Shown here: in pieces, positions 1 through 6,245 of the stretch
Layout: every line of letters starts with the position of its first letter
Position numbering within the stretch: the stretch's first letter is position 1
Source: Nitrospina sp.
GTDB taxonomy: Bacteria > Nitrospinota > Nitrospinia > Nitrospinales > Nitrospinaceae
Reading direction: 5' to 3'
Assembly: GCA_004357435.1 (NCBI GenBank)
Contig: SMVS01000015.1
Coordinates: 1-13,093, forward strand
Length of the DNA: 13,093 nucleotides
The notes under the pieces: generated by a model
Told to the model about the DNA's origin: nothing
What the model saw: the letters and a program-made list of their open reading frames with translations, nothing else
Databases searched by the model: none
Program-made: the position numbers and the translations under genes

Positions 1-190
1 CCCGCACCATTTTTCTAATTTGGGCCACGCAGATGGTCTTGCCGAAGCGAAAGGTGGATTGAGCGCCGGGCTTGGTGGCCACTTCGCAATCGGCCGTCCA
101 CCAGCCCCGGAACCCTTCCGCAGTGGTGAGCGCTGTAAAAACTTTCGCCGGCGGCGCGTTGATGGTGATTTTACATTCATAAGATTTCAT
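1..190 (-). CDS. SRPBCC/AHSA1-like (START-fold) protein, 3' end cut by window edge
   Basis: Reading the minus strand from ATG at 190-188 gives 63 codons that run off the left edge without a stop. The visible protein starts MKSYECKITINAPPAKVFTALT, then has an FRGWWT segment followed by a glycine-containing FRFG strand. This is the N-terminal half of an AHSA1/activator-of-Hsp90-homologue-like SRPBCC domain: first beta strand, PAxVFxALT helix, then the xxGWWT turn. Such proteins have a hydrophobic ligand cavity; bacterial members are mostly of unknown function and many sit near ArsR-type regulators or toxin-response genes. A purine-rich stretch (revcomp of 197-209, AAAGGGGAAAGAG) lies just upstream and can serve as a ribosome binding site, which supports this start. 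The substrate cannot be told. It is divergent from the cyclase gene at 711. Confidence 0.75.
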   Translation of the reverse strand, partial: MKSYECKITINAPPAKVFTALTTAEGFRGWWTADCEVATKPGAQSTFRFGKTICVAQIRKMVR

Positions 191-301
191 AAAAGACTCT
201 TTCCCCTTTAGCGTGTGCGGGTTCCGGCCAACGCCGGATCTTCCCTGTTTTTACCCTGCCTGAGCGGACCTGTCAACCAGCCAGGTTGCACCTGGAGGCA
301 A

Positions 302-326
302 GATTCTTCGCTAAAGCTCAGAATGA
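302..326 (-). repeat. Dispersed hairpin repeat, TCATTCTGAGC family, copy 1
   Basis: On the minus strand this reads TCATTCTGAGC, a short centre containing TTTAGCG, then AAGAATC, so the ends TTCT and AGAA pair. A second copy of the same design lies at 12551-12574 on the plus strand (CATTCTGAGC, then GCTAGCGC, then AGAATC). I recall similar TTCTGAGCG...AGAAT palindromes between genes in many environmental bacteria. It is followed at 341-358 by a separate perfect stem, CCCCCTTC-AA-GAAGGGGG. Confidence 0.5.
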
Positions 327-340
327 AAAAATCCCCCCAG

Positions 341-358
341 CCCCCTTCAAGAAGGGGG
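341..358. repeat. C/G-run inverted repeat
   Basis: A perfect inverted repeat, CCCCCTTC AA GAAGGGGG, with 8-bp arms. As RNA the loop would widen to about four bases. No T-run follows on either strand, so there is no good support for a terminator. Related C-run/G-run pairs occur at 521-536 and around 12513-12527, suggesting a small intergenic repeat family. Confidence 0.45.
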
Positions 359-454
359 AGCCAGCAAGTCCTCCATGCCAATATTTCCCTCCCGGCATAG
401 CCTGGCCATCAGCCTCCCTCGCTAGACGGTGGACCCAGGAGGCGGACCGTTGGG

Positions 455-621
455 AATCATGCCCAAAAATTATTGAGCGGAGATTAAAGTCTGACCATCT
501 GCCTCCAGCCGCAGGCTGGCCCCTTGGCAGGGGAGGCAGAGGGATGAACTCTGTGATCATGCCCAATCATTGTGGGTCCCATGCCCCAGTCAAGACCACT
601 TTGCCTCCAGCCGCAGGCTGG
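455..621 (+). repeat. CCAGCC-hairpin repeat family, tandem double copy
   Basis: Two copies of a composite repeat lie head to tail. Each has an ATCATGCCCAA module (near 457 and 556) followed after about 40-45 bases by CCTCCAGCCGCAGGCTGG (502-519 and 604-621). Its core, CCAGCC GCA GGCTGG, is a perfect 6-bp stem with a 3-base loop. The first copy also has TTAAAGTCTGACC upstream of the hairpin, matching ATAAAGTCTGACC at 6194-6206. The AACTCTGTGAT module at 547-557 matches 5376-5386 near the copy after the PAP2-TIR gene. No transposase is seen, so this behaves like a non-autonomous dispersed repeat. Confidence 0.65.
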
Positions 622-631
622 GCGGAACTTA

Positions 632-660
632 TTGGCCAATGGGTCCGTTTGGGTTACAAT
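632..660 (+). promoter_or_regulatory. Candidate sigma70-type promoter of the cyclase-TIR cassette
   Basis: TTGGCC (632-637) and TACAAT (655-660) are separated by exactly 17 bp, about 50 bp upstream of the cyclase start. The -10 matches the consensus at 5 of 6 positions; the -35 keeps only the TTG. Transcription would start near 667 and give a leader of about 44 nt. The promoter sits directly beside the second hairpin repeat (604-621). Prediction by eye only. Confidence 0.35.
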
Positions 661-710
661 GGAAAATCCGATTAATCAAATATTATCAGTAACATCCCTT
701 AAAGGACAGT

Positions 711-2504
711 ATGGAGACAGAGGCGGAGGCACAGGTGTGCCGGGCGCGCGATCTATTGAAAATGGGCGACTATGTCGGCGTGTACGATGTCGCCCAAAAA
801 GCGCTGGAAAACGATTCCGCCGATCCGGCCCTGCTCTATTTGGCGGTGCTCGGTCTGGCCCGTAGCGGCGCTATCAGCCAGGCCATGCATTTTTACGGCC
901 AGGTGAAATCACGTCTGCCGCTTTCCGAGGAAAATCTTTCCCTGGAAGCCCGTCTCTATAAGGATCAGTTTCTGGCCTGCCAGGATCCCCCCAAAAAAAA
1001 CAAATTGGGTTTGCAGGCCCGTGACCTTTATTTGCGAGCCTATCAAATACAAAAAAATTATTACCCGGCGATCAATGCCGCCACCCTGTCTTTGTTGATC
1101 GACGACGCCGACGCCTGCCGGAGCCTGGCGGAGGAAGTGTTGCATATTTGCGACACCACGCCGTTGGCCGGGAACGCCAGCGATTATTTCGTCCATGTCA
1201 CCCGGGCGGAAGCCTGTTTGCTGTTGGAACGCGATGCCGAAGCGGCAGAGGCTTTACAACAGGCGCGGGAAACCAGTGCGAACGATTTTGGCAACCTCAG
1301 CACTTCGTTTCGTCAGCTCTCATTGATTTGCCAGGCGAGGGGTCTTGCCACTGAGGTGGTCGAGATCCTGCGGCCGCCCACGGTGATCACCTTCACCGGC
1401 CAAACCCTGCATGGCTTGGGGAAATCCGCTGGCATCGATCCGGACGACGAGGAGATGATTCGCGCGCAGGTGCGTGATGTGCTGTCCCAGTACAACGTTA
1501 AAATCGCTTACGGATCTCTAGCCTGTGGCGCCGACCTGATTGTGGCCGAAGAAATTTTGAATGTCGGCGGCGAGTTGAATGTGGTTTTGCCTTTTTCCAG
1601 GGAAGATTTTAAGCGCACTTCCGTGACCCCCGGCGGACCTTCATGGGAAAAAAAGTTCGATACCGTTCTGGAGCGATCCGCTAGCGTGTCCTTGATCGTG
1701 GACGACGCCTACACCGGCTACGACTTATTATATGAAACGTGTTCCCTGCAAATCATGGGACTGGCTCATCTAAGAGCCCAGACTCTGGGTTCCAGAACCT
1801 ACCAGCTGGCCCTGTGGAACGGTTTGCCCTCTGCCAGTGCCGCGGGCACAGCGTCGGCGATGCAACGCTGGAAGTCGTTGGGTGAAGAAAACCTGGTCAT
1901 CACCATCCCACCGCCCCGGCGACCGGGCGCCACCCCGGTGACGGAACCGGTCCAGAGTAAAAATAAACTGAAACGGGAGATGAAATCCATGATCTTTGCC
2001 GATATCCAAGGGTACGGCGGGATGAACGAAAATCAATTGCCGATGTTCACCGCCCTGTGGCTCGCCAAGCTGGAGGACATTCATCGCGATTATTCAGATA
2101 AAATTTTGTACCTCAACACCTGGGGAGATGCCGTATTTTTTATTGTGGATTCGGTGGTCACCGCGGCCGATATCAGCCTGGCGCTGGCCCGCATGTTTCC
2201 CGAAAAGGAATTGACCGCGCAGGGCCTGCCGGATCGACTCGGTCTGCGGGTGGCGGCGCATGTCGGGCCCATCTTTGGCATGCACAATCCGCTCACCGGC
2301 CACAGGGAATTCTTCGGCACCCACGTCACCCAGGCGGCGCGGCTGGAGCCGTGTACGCCGGTCGGCTCGGTCTATGTCACCGAACCTTTTGCGGCCATGA
2401 TTTCCATAGAAGGCCAGGGCAAATATCGATGCGAATATGTCGGCAACCACCCCCTGCCAAAAAATTACGGAAAAATAAGAATGTACCACTTGGATAAAGA
2501 CTGA
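711..2504 (+). CDS. TRAFs-binding/TPR-like + SLOG + class III adenylate/guanylate cyclase fusion
   Basis: Residues about 3-221 are helical, TPR-like and resemble the DUF4071/TRAFs-binding domain (AYQIQKNYYPAINAATLSLL at 110-129 is its signature). Residues about 224-375 form a Rossmann-like SLOG domain: FTG at 228-230, GSLACGADL at 268-276, VVLPFSREDF at 291-300. A Pro-rich linker leads to a class III cyclase domain from about 424. Both metal aspartates are present (FADIQGY, D431; WGDA, D473), as is the arginine of AARLE (R544). The usual substrate lysine is Asn469 and the transition-state asparagine is Thr540, so activity may be altered. The protein is probably cytosolic. The domain order suggests ligand sensing by SLOG controlling cyclic nucleotide output. 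AAAGGA at 701-706 supports this ATG. The stop is one base before the next start, so the genes are translationally coupled. Confidence 0.85.
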   Translation: METEAEAQVCRARDLLKMGDYVGVYDVAQKALENDSADPALLYLAVLGLARSGAISQAMHFYGQVKSRLPLSEENLSLEARLYKDQFLACQDPPKKNKLGLQARDLYLRAYQIQKNYYPAINAATLSLLIDDADACRSLAEEVLHICDTTPLAGNASDYFVHVTRAEACLLLERDAEAAEALQQARETSANDFGNLSTSFRQLSLICQARGLATEVVEILRPPTVITFTGQTLHGLGKSAGIDPDDEEMIRAQVRDVLSQYNVKIAYGSLACGADLIVAEEILNVGGELNVVLPFSREDFKRTSVTPGGPSWEKKFDTVLERSASVSLIVDDAYTGYDLLYETCSLQIMGLAHLRAQTLGSRTYQLALWNGLPSASAAGTASAMQRWKSLGEENLVITIPPPRRPGATPVTEPVQSKNKLKREMKSMIFADIQGYGGMNENQLPMFTALWLAKLEDIHRDYSDKILYLNTWGDAVFFIVDSVVTAADISLALARMFPEKELTAQGLPDRLGLRVAAHVGPIFGMHNPLTGHREFFGTHVTQAARLEPCTPVGSVYVTEPFAAMISIEGQGKYRCEYVGNHPLPKNYGKIRMYHLDKD

Positions 2505-2505
2505 A

Positions 2506-4170
2506 ATGATGGCCTCATGGTTTCGCTATTCATTACTATTGATTCTGGTGCTGTGCCAGGCGGCCCCGGTCGGGGCGCAAAACAAAGCCAATGTGACCTT
2601 TCTCGGAGTCGCCCTGGATGCGGAAACCAAAAAGGCCGATCAAAAACTACTCGATTACCTGCGCGGGAAATTTCCGGTTCAATTTGAAAAACGGGACATG
2701 GAATACGGCGTGGCCATCAACACCCTGGTAAACTGGGACAGTAAAAAGCAGGGGGCCGTGATGGCCCGGGTCACGCCCTATGTATTCGTCGCCGCGGAAT
2801 TGCTGGGCGCCGATCTGGAAATCATGGCCACCTACATAAGCCGGAAAACCAACCGTCCCACCTACAATTCCTATTTTGTATTTCATAAATCTTTCGGTTT
2901 TAATGAGAACGGTTTTGCGGATTTTGTTCAGAAATTGAGCAACCCGGAAGAACAAGCCGAAAAATTTATCCAACATTTACAAAAACGAAAAATACCGGCC
3001 CGGTTCATTTATCACAGCAAGTTCAGCACCTCCAGCTATTTCCTGCCGTCCCTTTACTTCAAGCAAAAAGGCGTGTTCTCTGTTTTCAATAATGACCAAA
3101 GGGACCGGAAGTTCATTACCATCCATAGCGTTAAACCGGATAAGGCCCGCGGCAGTTCCGATTTAGTGCGTTTGGTAAAAGATCAAAAAGCCGACTTCGC
3201 GGCGGTTTGGGACGGGACAAAAAATAAATTCGTGAACGACCCGGACCTGCACTTTATCCAACTGCCTTACACCATCCCCAACGATTTATTGGTGGTTTCC
3301 CGAACCATGGACTCCGGACTCCAACAAAAGATTCGGGACGCCATTCAATCCATGGAAGTGAGTGATATTAATGAGGGTGATTTTCTAAAATGGCAAGATT
3401 TCAACAGCAGTCCGAAGGCACGCAAAGCGCTGGCATCTCTTCGCTGGTTGGCCAAGGTTCCGCCGCGGCAGGTGGTGGTCAACATTCGCCGCTCCCATAA
3501 ATCCGATTCTGTGATCGACCAAGCCCAGTTGGAAGCCGCCCGTCAAGCGGTACGGCTCTCCGGCACGGAGCTGGTGCTTTACGATGAGGATTTTCACAGC
3601 GCCTTTGATGTTTTGTGGACCCTGGAGCAAACCCATGATGACGCTATCCTGATCACCAGCACGATCATGGATGCGGATCTCACCCAGGAGTTTTATGTCA
3701 GTTTCAAAAAAGGCGATAAGGAAAGCCTGACGGCGCGTATCGGTGCCATTATCAATGATAAAATGCACCGGATCCGATACATTTGGCCGTTCGATAATGA
3801 AAGCCCGCGAGTCCTCCGCGATGTGAACTTTAAAATTCCGGTCGGCCAGAAAATGAAGGCTCAAAAAATTACCTGGAACGATTTCAATACCAATGAATAC
3901 GTTATCGACACACCGTTTGAAGTCGAGGTGGTGAAATCGGATTTTCATTCCTTTCAATTGCAGGGTCAGGGGTTTCCAAAAAAGGAAGGGGGCAACCGGT
4001 TTGCCTTCGATCCCCTGAGCAATGCCGCCTACCGGGTGTACCTGGTGAGGTCGGACGAAGAAAGTTCCGTGTATAAAATTGCCACACAAATAATGATCGG
4101 GCTGTTCAGCCTGGCGGCCCTGTTCGCTTTCAGGGAAGTCATGATTCGTCCCAAAACCCCCAGCGAGTGA
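2506..4170 (+). CDS. PhnD-like periplasmic binding protein with C-terminal membrane anchor
   Basis: A 554-aa protein with a Sec signal peptide (hydrophobic 8-20, likely cleavage after VGA at 24). Residues about 28-315 resemble the phosphonate-ABC-type substrate-binding fold (PhnD-like): STSSYFLPSLYFKQKG at 174-189 corresponds to the ligand-binding helix, DQKADFAAVWDG at 226-237 and LPYTIPNDLLVVSR at 253-266 to the second lobe. Residues about 320-520 are a further domain I do not recognise. A hydrophobic helix at about 525-542 followed by Arg/Lys should tether it to the inner membrane, with nearly everything in the periplasm. No ABC permease or ATPase is adjacent, so a sensing rather than transport role is inferred. 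It starts one base after the cyclase stop with no clear Shine-Dalgarno sequence, suggesting coupling. The second codon is also ATG (2509). Confidence 0.75.
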   Translation: MMASWFRYSLLLILVLCQAAPVGAQNKANVTFLGVALDAETKKADQKLLDYLRGKFPVQFEKRDMEYGVAINTLVNWDSKKQGAVMARVTPYVFVAAELLGADLEIMATYISRKTNRPTYNSYFVFHKSFGFNENGFADFVQKLSNPEEQAEKFIQHLQKRKIPARFIYHSKFSTSSYFLPSLYFKQKGVFSVFNNDQRDRKFITIHSVKPDKARGSSDLVRLVKDQKADFAAVWDGTKNKFVNDPDLHFIQLPYTIPNDLLVVSRTMDSGLQQKIRDAIQSMEVSDINEGDFLKWQDFNSSPKARKALASLRWLAKVPPRQVVVNIRRSHKSDSVIDQAQLEAARQAVRLSGTELVLYDEDFHSAFDVLWTLEQTHDDAILITSTIMDADLTQEFYVSFKKGDKESLTARIGAIINDKMHRIRYIWPFDNESPRVLRDVNFKIPVGQKMKAQKITWNDFNTNEYVIDTPFEVEVVKSDFHSFQLQGQGFPKKEGGNRFAFDPLSNAAYRVYLVRSDEESSVYKIATQIMIGLFSLAALFAFREVMIRPKTPSE

Positions 4171-4180
4171 AAACGCAACA

Positions 4181-5347
4181 ATGAATTTTCAAAAAATTTT
4201 TAACAACCGAATCGGCTTGCTGGCACTGCTGGGGTTCGGTTTCATCCTCAATTGGATGGAAACTCAAATAGAGGGGAATATCAAGCATGACTCACAATTT
4301 GAGCAGGGGTATGCCATCGGCCGGGCGTTTCAAAGTATGGAAGGCGGGCTGGATTTCAGCCACTTTGAATCTTTAGCGGACTGGGCGATTTATGGGTTTT
4401 CGTTTTCTTATTTTTTGTTGTTCCCCTTGCTCATCCTTGCGGTGGGAGCGGCGCTCACCCTGCGCAAGGACATACTGCCTTTCAGAATTTTCGTAATGGC
4501 TTTGGCGATCAACTACGCGATATGCATTCCCTTTTTTATTTTCTTTCCGGTCCCCGAACGTTGGGCTCTGCCCAGCGCCAACACCATTTTGCTTTCAGAT
4601 ATTTTATCGACCCAGCTCATCCAGGCGATCCGACCCTTCAGCGGCCTGGACAACTCTTTTCCCAGCGTTCATGTTTCCTTCACCGTCATCCTGATGTATT
4701 TATGCTATCGCTTCCGGGTCCGGTTTAAGCACACCGTTTTTTTCCTGGGACTGGCTGTCATCCTATCCACCTTCGCCCTGGGCATTCATTGGATTCCTGA
4801 CATTCTCATGGGAATTGCCGTAGGGATATTGAGCGGCTCCTCCGCTGAACTTTTAAACGGTAAAGTGACGCAACAAAATTCCCAGCCGTCCCATAAATTG
4901 AAGGGTCTGATGCGTTTGGCCTTGCGGAAGACGACCTTCATCAGCTACCGCCGCGAAACCGGTTCGGAAATGGCCCGTATCGTGCAATCCGAATTGAGCA
5001 AACGGGGGTTTTCCTCTTTTCTCGATGTGGATGATCTCGGGGGTCAGCATTTCGGTACCGAACTGCTGAAAGAAATCGAAGCGGCTCCAAATTTTGTGGT
5101 GGTGCTGTCGCCCGGTTGCCTGGACCGGTGCCGGGATCAAAACGATTGGTTGCGCCGGGAAATCGCCCACGCCATCGATACCCAGAGAAATATCGTGCCG
5201 ATTTTGATCGACGGCTTTGATTATCCACCGCGCAACTCCCTGCCCGTTGACGTGGATGATTTGATCAATCACAACGGCGTCACCTACTCCCACGAATATT
5301 TTTCCGCCACCTTTGACAAACTCGTGGGCTTCCTGAAAAAACGTTGA
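4181..5347 (+). CDS. PAP2-family membrane phosphatase/transferase fused to a C-terminal TIR domain
   Basis: Residues about 10-222 are a multispanning membrane region with hydrophobic segments near 11-25, 70-95, 103-122, 164-179, 185-201 and 206-220. They carry PAP2_3 (inositol-phosphotransferase-type) motifs: IRPF at 150-153, SFPSVHVSF at 159-167 (H164) and GIHWIPDILMG at 201-211 (H203, D207), the expected catalytic histidines and aspartate. From about 250 a cytosolic TIR domain follows: TTFISYRRE at 251-259, FLDVDDL at 280-286, FVVVLSPGCL at 305-314 and DWLRREI at 322-328. E327 matches the catalytic glutamate of NAD-cleaving TIRs. One polypeptide thus carries a lipid-headgroup enzyme facing the periplasm or outer leaflet and a possible NADase/cyclase in the cytosol. 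It starts 10 bp after the binding-protein gene and is probably co-transcribed. The TIR and PAP2 calls are firm; the function is unknown. Confidence 0.88.
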   Translation: MNFQKIFNNRIGLLALLGFGFILNWMETQIEGNIKHDSQFEQGYAIGRAFQSMEGGLDFSHFESLADWAIYGFSFSYFLLFPLLILAVGAALTLRKDILPFRIFVMALAINYAICIPFFIFFPVPERWALPSANTILLSDILSTQLIQAIRPFSGLDNSFPSVHVSFTVILMYLCYRFRVRFKHTVFFLGLAVILSTFALGIHWIPDILMGIAVGILSGSSAELLNGKVTQQNSQPSHKLKGLMRLALRKTTFISYRRETGSEMARIVQSELSKRGFSSFLDVDDLGGQHFGTELLKEIEAAPNFVVVLSPGCLDRCRDQNDWLRREIAHAIDTQRNIVPILIDGFDYPPRNSLPVDVDDLINHNGVTYSHEYFSATFDKLVGFLKKR

Positions 5348-5412
5348 CCAGCCTGCGGCTGGAGGCAGTAGGCTAAACTCTGTGATTCCTGCTCAGTCAT
5401 TGTTGAGCACAT
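5348..5412 (+). repeat. CCAGCC-hairpin repeat, copy abutting the PAP2-TIR stop
   Basis: CCAGCCTGCGGCTGGAGG (5348-5365) follows directly on the TGA of the PAP2-TIR gene; the core is a perfect 6-bp stem with loop TGC. It continues into AACTCTGTGATTCCTGC and CATTGTTGAGCACAT, which parallel 548-588 upstream of the cassette. It fills most of the 71-bp gap to the protease gene. No T-run follows the stem, so termination is doubtful; it could attenuate or stabilise the mRNA between the third and fourth genes. Confidence 0.65.
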
Positions 5413-5418
5413 AACCGA

Positions 5419-6159
5419 ATGAAAAAAATATTCTTCATCCTTTTTACTGTGGTTTTAATTGTCGTTCTGATTGTATTCAGTCTCCGAACCAACCGTGTGG
5501 GAACCGGGCTCCTCTGGGGCGACAGTTCATACATCATCACCCATTACCACCTCGTGCGGGACGCTTCCGCGATCACGGTCCGGTTGTATAACGAAAATCC
5601 GACGCCGGCCCGGTTGATGGCCTGGGATGAAGACAATAATCTCGCTCTGCTAAAAATTCAAAATACCATCGGAGGAGTGGCGCCGCTCATTCCCCTGGGC
5701 GATTCTTCCTCAATAAAAGTGGGCGAGAGTGTGTTCACTTTAGGCTATCCATTGATCAACACCATCGGCGACCGGCCGCGGTTAGCGGAAGGCACCGTTG
5801 AATCCCATAGAGGCCCCGATAATCATCCCAATTTGTTTCAGATCAGCGTCGTTTTGCAAACCGGCAACAGCGGGGTGCCTCTGTTCAACCGCCAGGCGGA
5901 GTTGATTGGCCTGGCCATGACGGCCGCCGAAGTCCGGCGCCTGGGGCCAGCCGGCGATATTCCTCCCGGCGTCAACTTTGCTGTCAAATCCAAACATCTT
6001 AGAAAACTGTTGGCCAGCGTTCCCGGCGGGCTAATGGCAGAAGCCCCCCGCCAAGCCGTTAACGCACTCGATGAAGCGGCCTTGAAAATTTTCATCCGGA
6101 AAATTGAAAAAAATATTGTGCTGGTGGAAGCCAGCGTACCGCTGAACCCAGATGGCTGA
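5419..6159 (+). CDS. Membrane-anchored trypsin/HtrA-like serine protease with altered catalytic site
   Basis: An N-terminal hydrophobic helix (about 4-22) serves as signal anchor. The protease fold follows, without a PDZ domain. IITHYHLVRDA (39-49) is the catalytic histidine motif (H44). GNSGVPLFN (149-157) holds the nucleophile S151, with Val where HtrA/trypsin proteases have Gly in GNSGGP. Aligning DEDNNLALLKI with DegP-type DPxxDIALxx puts Asn74 where the catalytic Asp should be, although Asp70 and Asp72 are close by. It may be a slow, conditional or inactive protease. The anchor places the domain in the periplasm, alongside the binding protein. It lies 71 bp after the PAP2-TIR gene across a hairpin repeat, so co-transcription is likely but not certain. 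The start lacks a strong Shine-Dalgarno sequence. The TGA stop lies within a repeat-like GGCTGAACTCT stretch. Confidence 0.78.
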   Translation: MKKIFFILFTVVLIVVLIVFSLRTNRVGTGLLWGDSSYIITHYHLVRDASAITVRLYNENPTPARLMAWDEDNNLALLKIQNTIGGVAPLIPLGDSSSIKVGESVFTLGYPLINTIGDRPRLAEGTVESHRGPDNHPNLFQISVVLQTGNSGVPLFNRQAELIGLAMTAAEVRRLGPAGDIPPGVNFAVKSKHLRKLLASVPGGLMAEAPRQAVNALDEAALKIFIRKIEKNIVLVEASVPLNPDG

Positions 6160-6240
6160 ACTCTTATGTCATGCCGAAAACGGTTGAGCGCAAGATAAAG
6201 TCTGACCTTTTTGCGTCCAGCGTCACGCTGGCGGGCCTTG
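6153..6240 (+). repeat. CCAGCG-hairpin repeat between convergent genes
   Basis: A copy of the dispersed repeat: GGCTGAACTCT (6153-6163), TCATGCC, GGTTGAGCG, ATAAAGTCTGACC (6194-6206) and TTTTTGCGT lead to the hairpin CCAGCG-TCA-CGCTGG (6217-6231). These flanks match the 455-519 copy. The repeat overlaps the protease stop codon and ends 6 bp before the 3' end of the convergent pentapeptide-repeat gene, so the hairpin sits where a bidirectional terminator would. No T-run follows the stem on either strand. Confidence 0.6.
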
Positions 6241-6245
6241 CCCGG

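Larger units (their letters stand above)
191..710. other. Repeat-rich divergent intergenic region
   Basis: This 520-bp gap between the divergent SRPBCC and cyclase genes shows no convincing coding sequence. Short open frames here read through inverted repeats and match no recognisable protein. It contains a small hairpin in the leader of the SRPBCC gene (TCCGGC-CAAC-GCCGGA, 223-238), a TCATTCTGAGC-type hairpin repeat (302-326), a C/G-run hairpin (341-358), two copies of the CCAGCC hairpin repeat about 102 bp apart (505-519 and 607-621), and a promoter-like pair at 632-660. Roughly 300 bp of it looks like accumulated small repeats. Confidence 0.6.

Noticed and set aside
318..566. 82-codon minus-strand open frame in the left intergenic region
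   Set aside because: It reads through inverted repeats (C/G-run and CCAGCC hairpins), gives a low-complexity Pro/Gly/Arg-rich product, and overlaps repeats found elsewhere in non-coding positions.
455..621. Two spaced hairpin repeats as a CRISPR array
   Set aside because: Only two degenerate copies about 102 bp apart, other copies dispersed singly across the window, and no cas genes.
3385..4089. 234-codon minus-strand open frame opposite the binding-protein gene
   Set aside because: It is antisense to a well-supported secreted protein, has no ribosome binding site or recognisable domain, and is explained by the codon bias of the real gene.
6217..6231. Hairpin between convergent genes as a rho-independent terminator
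   Set aside because: The stem is only 6 bp and no T-run follows on either strand; it belongs to a dispersed repeat family, so it is listed as a repeat.
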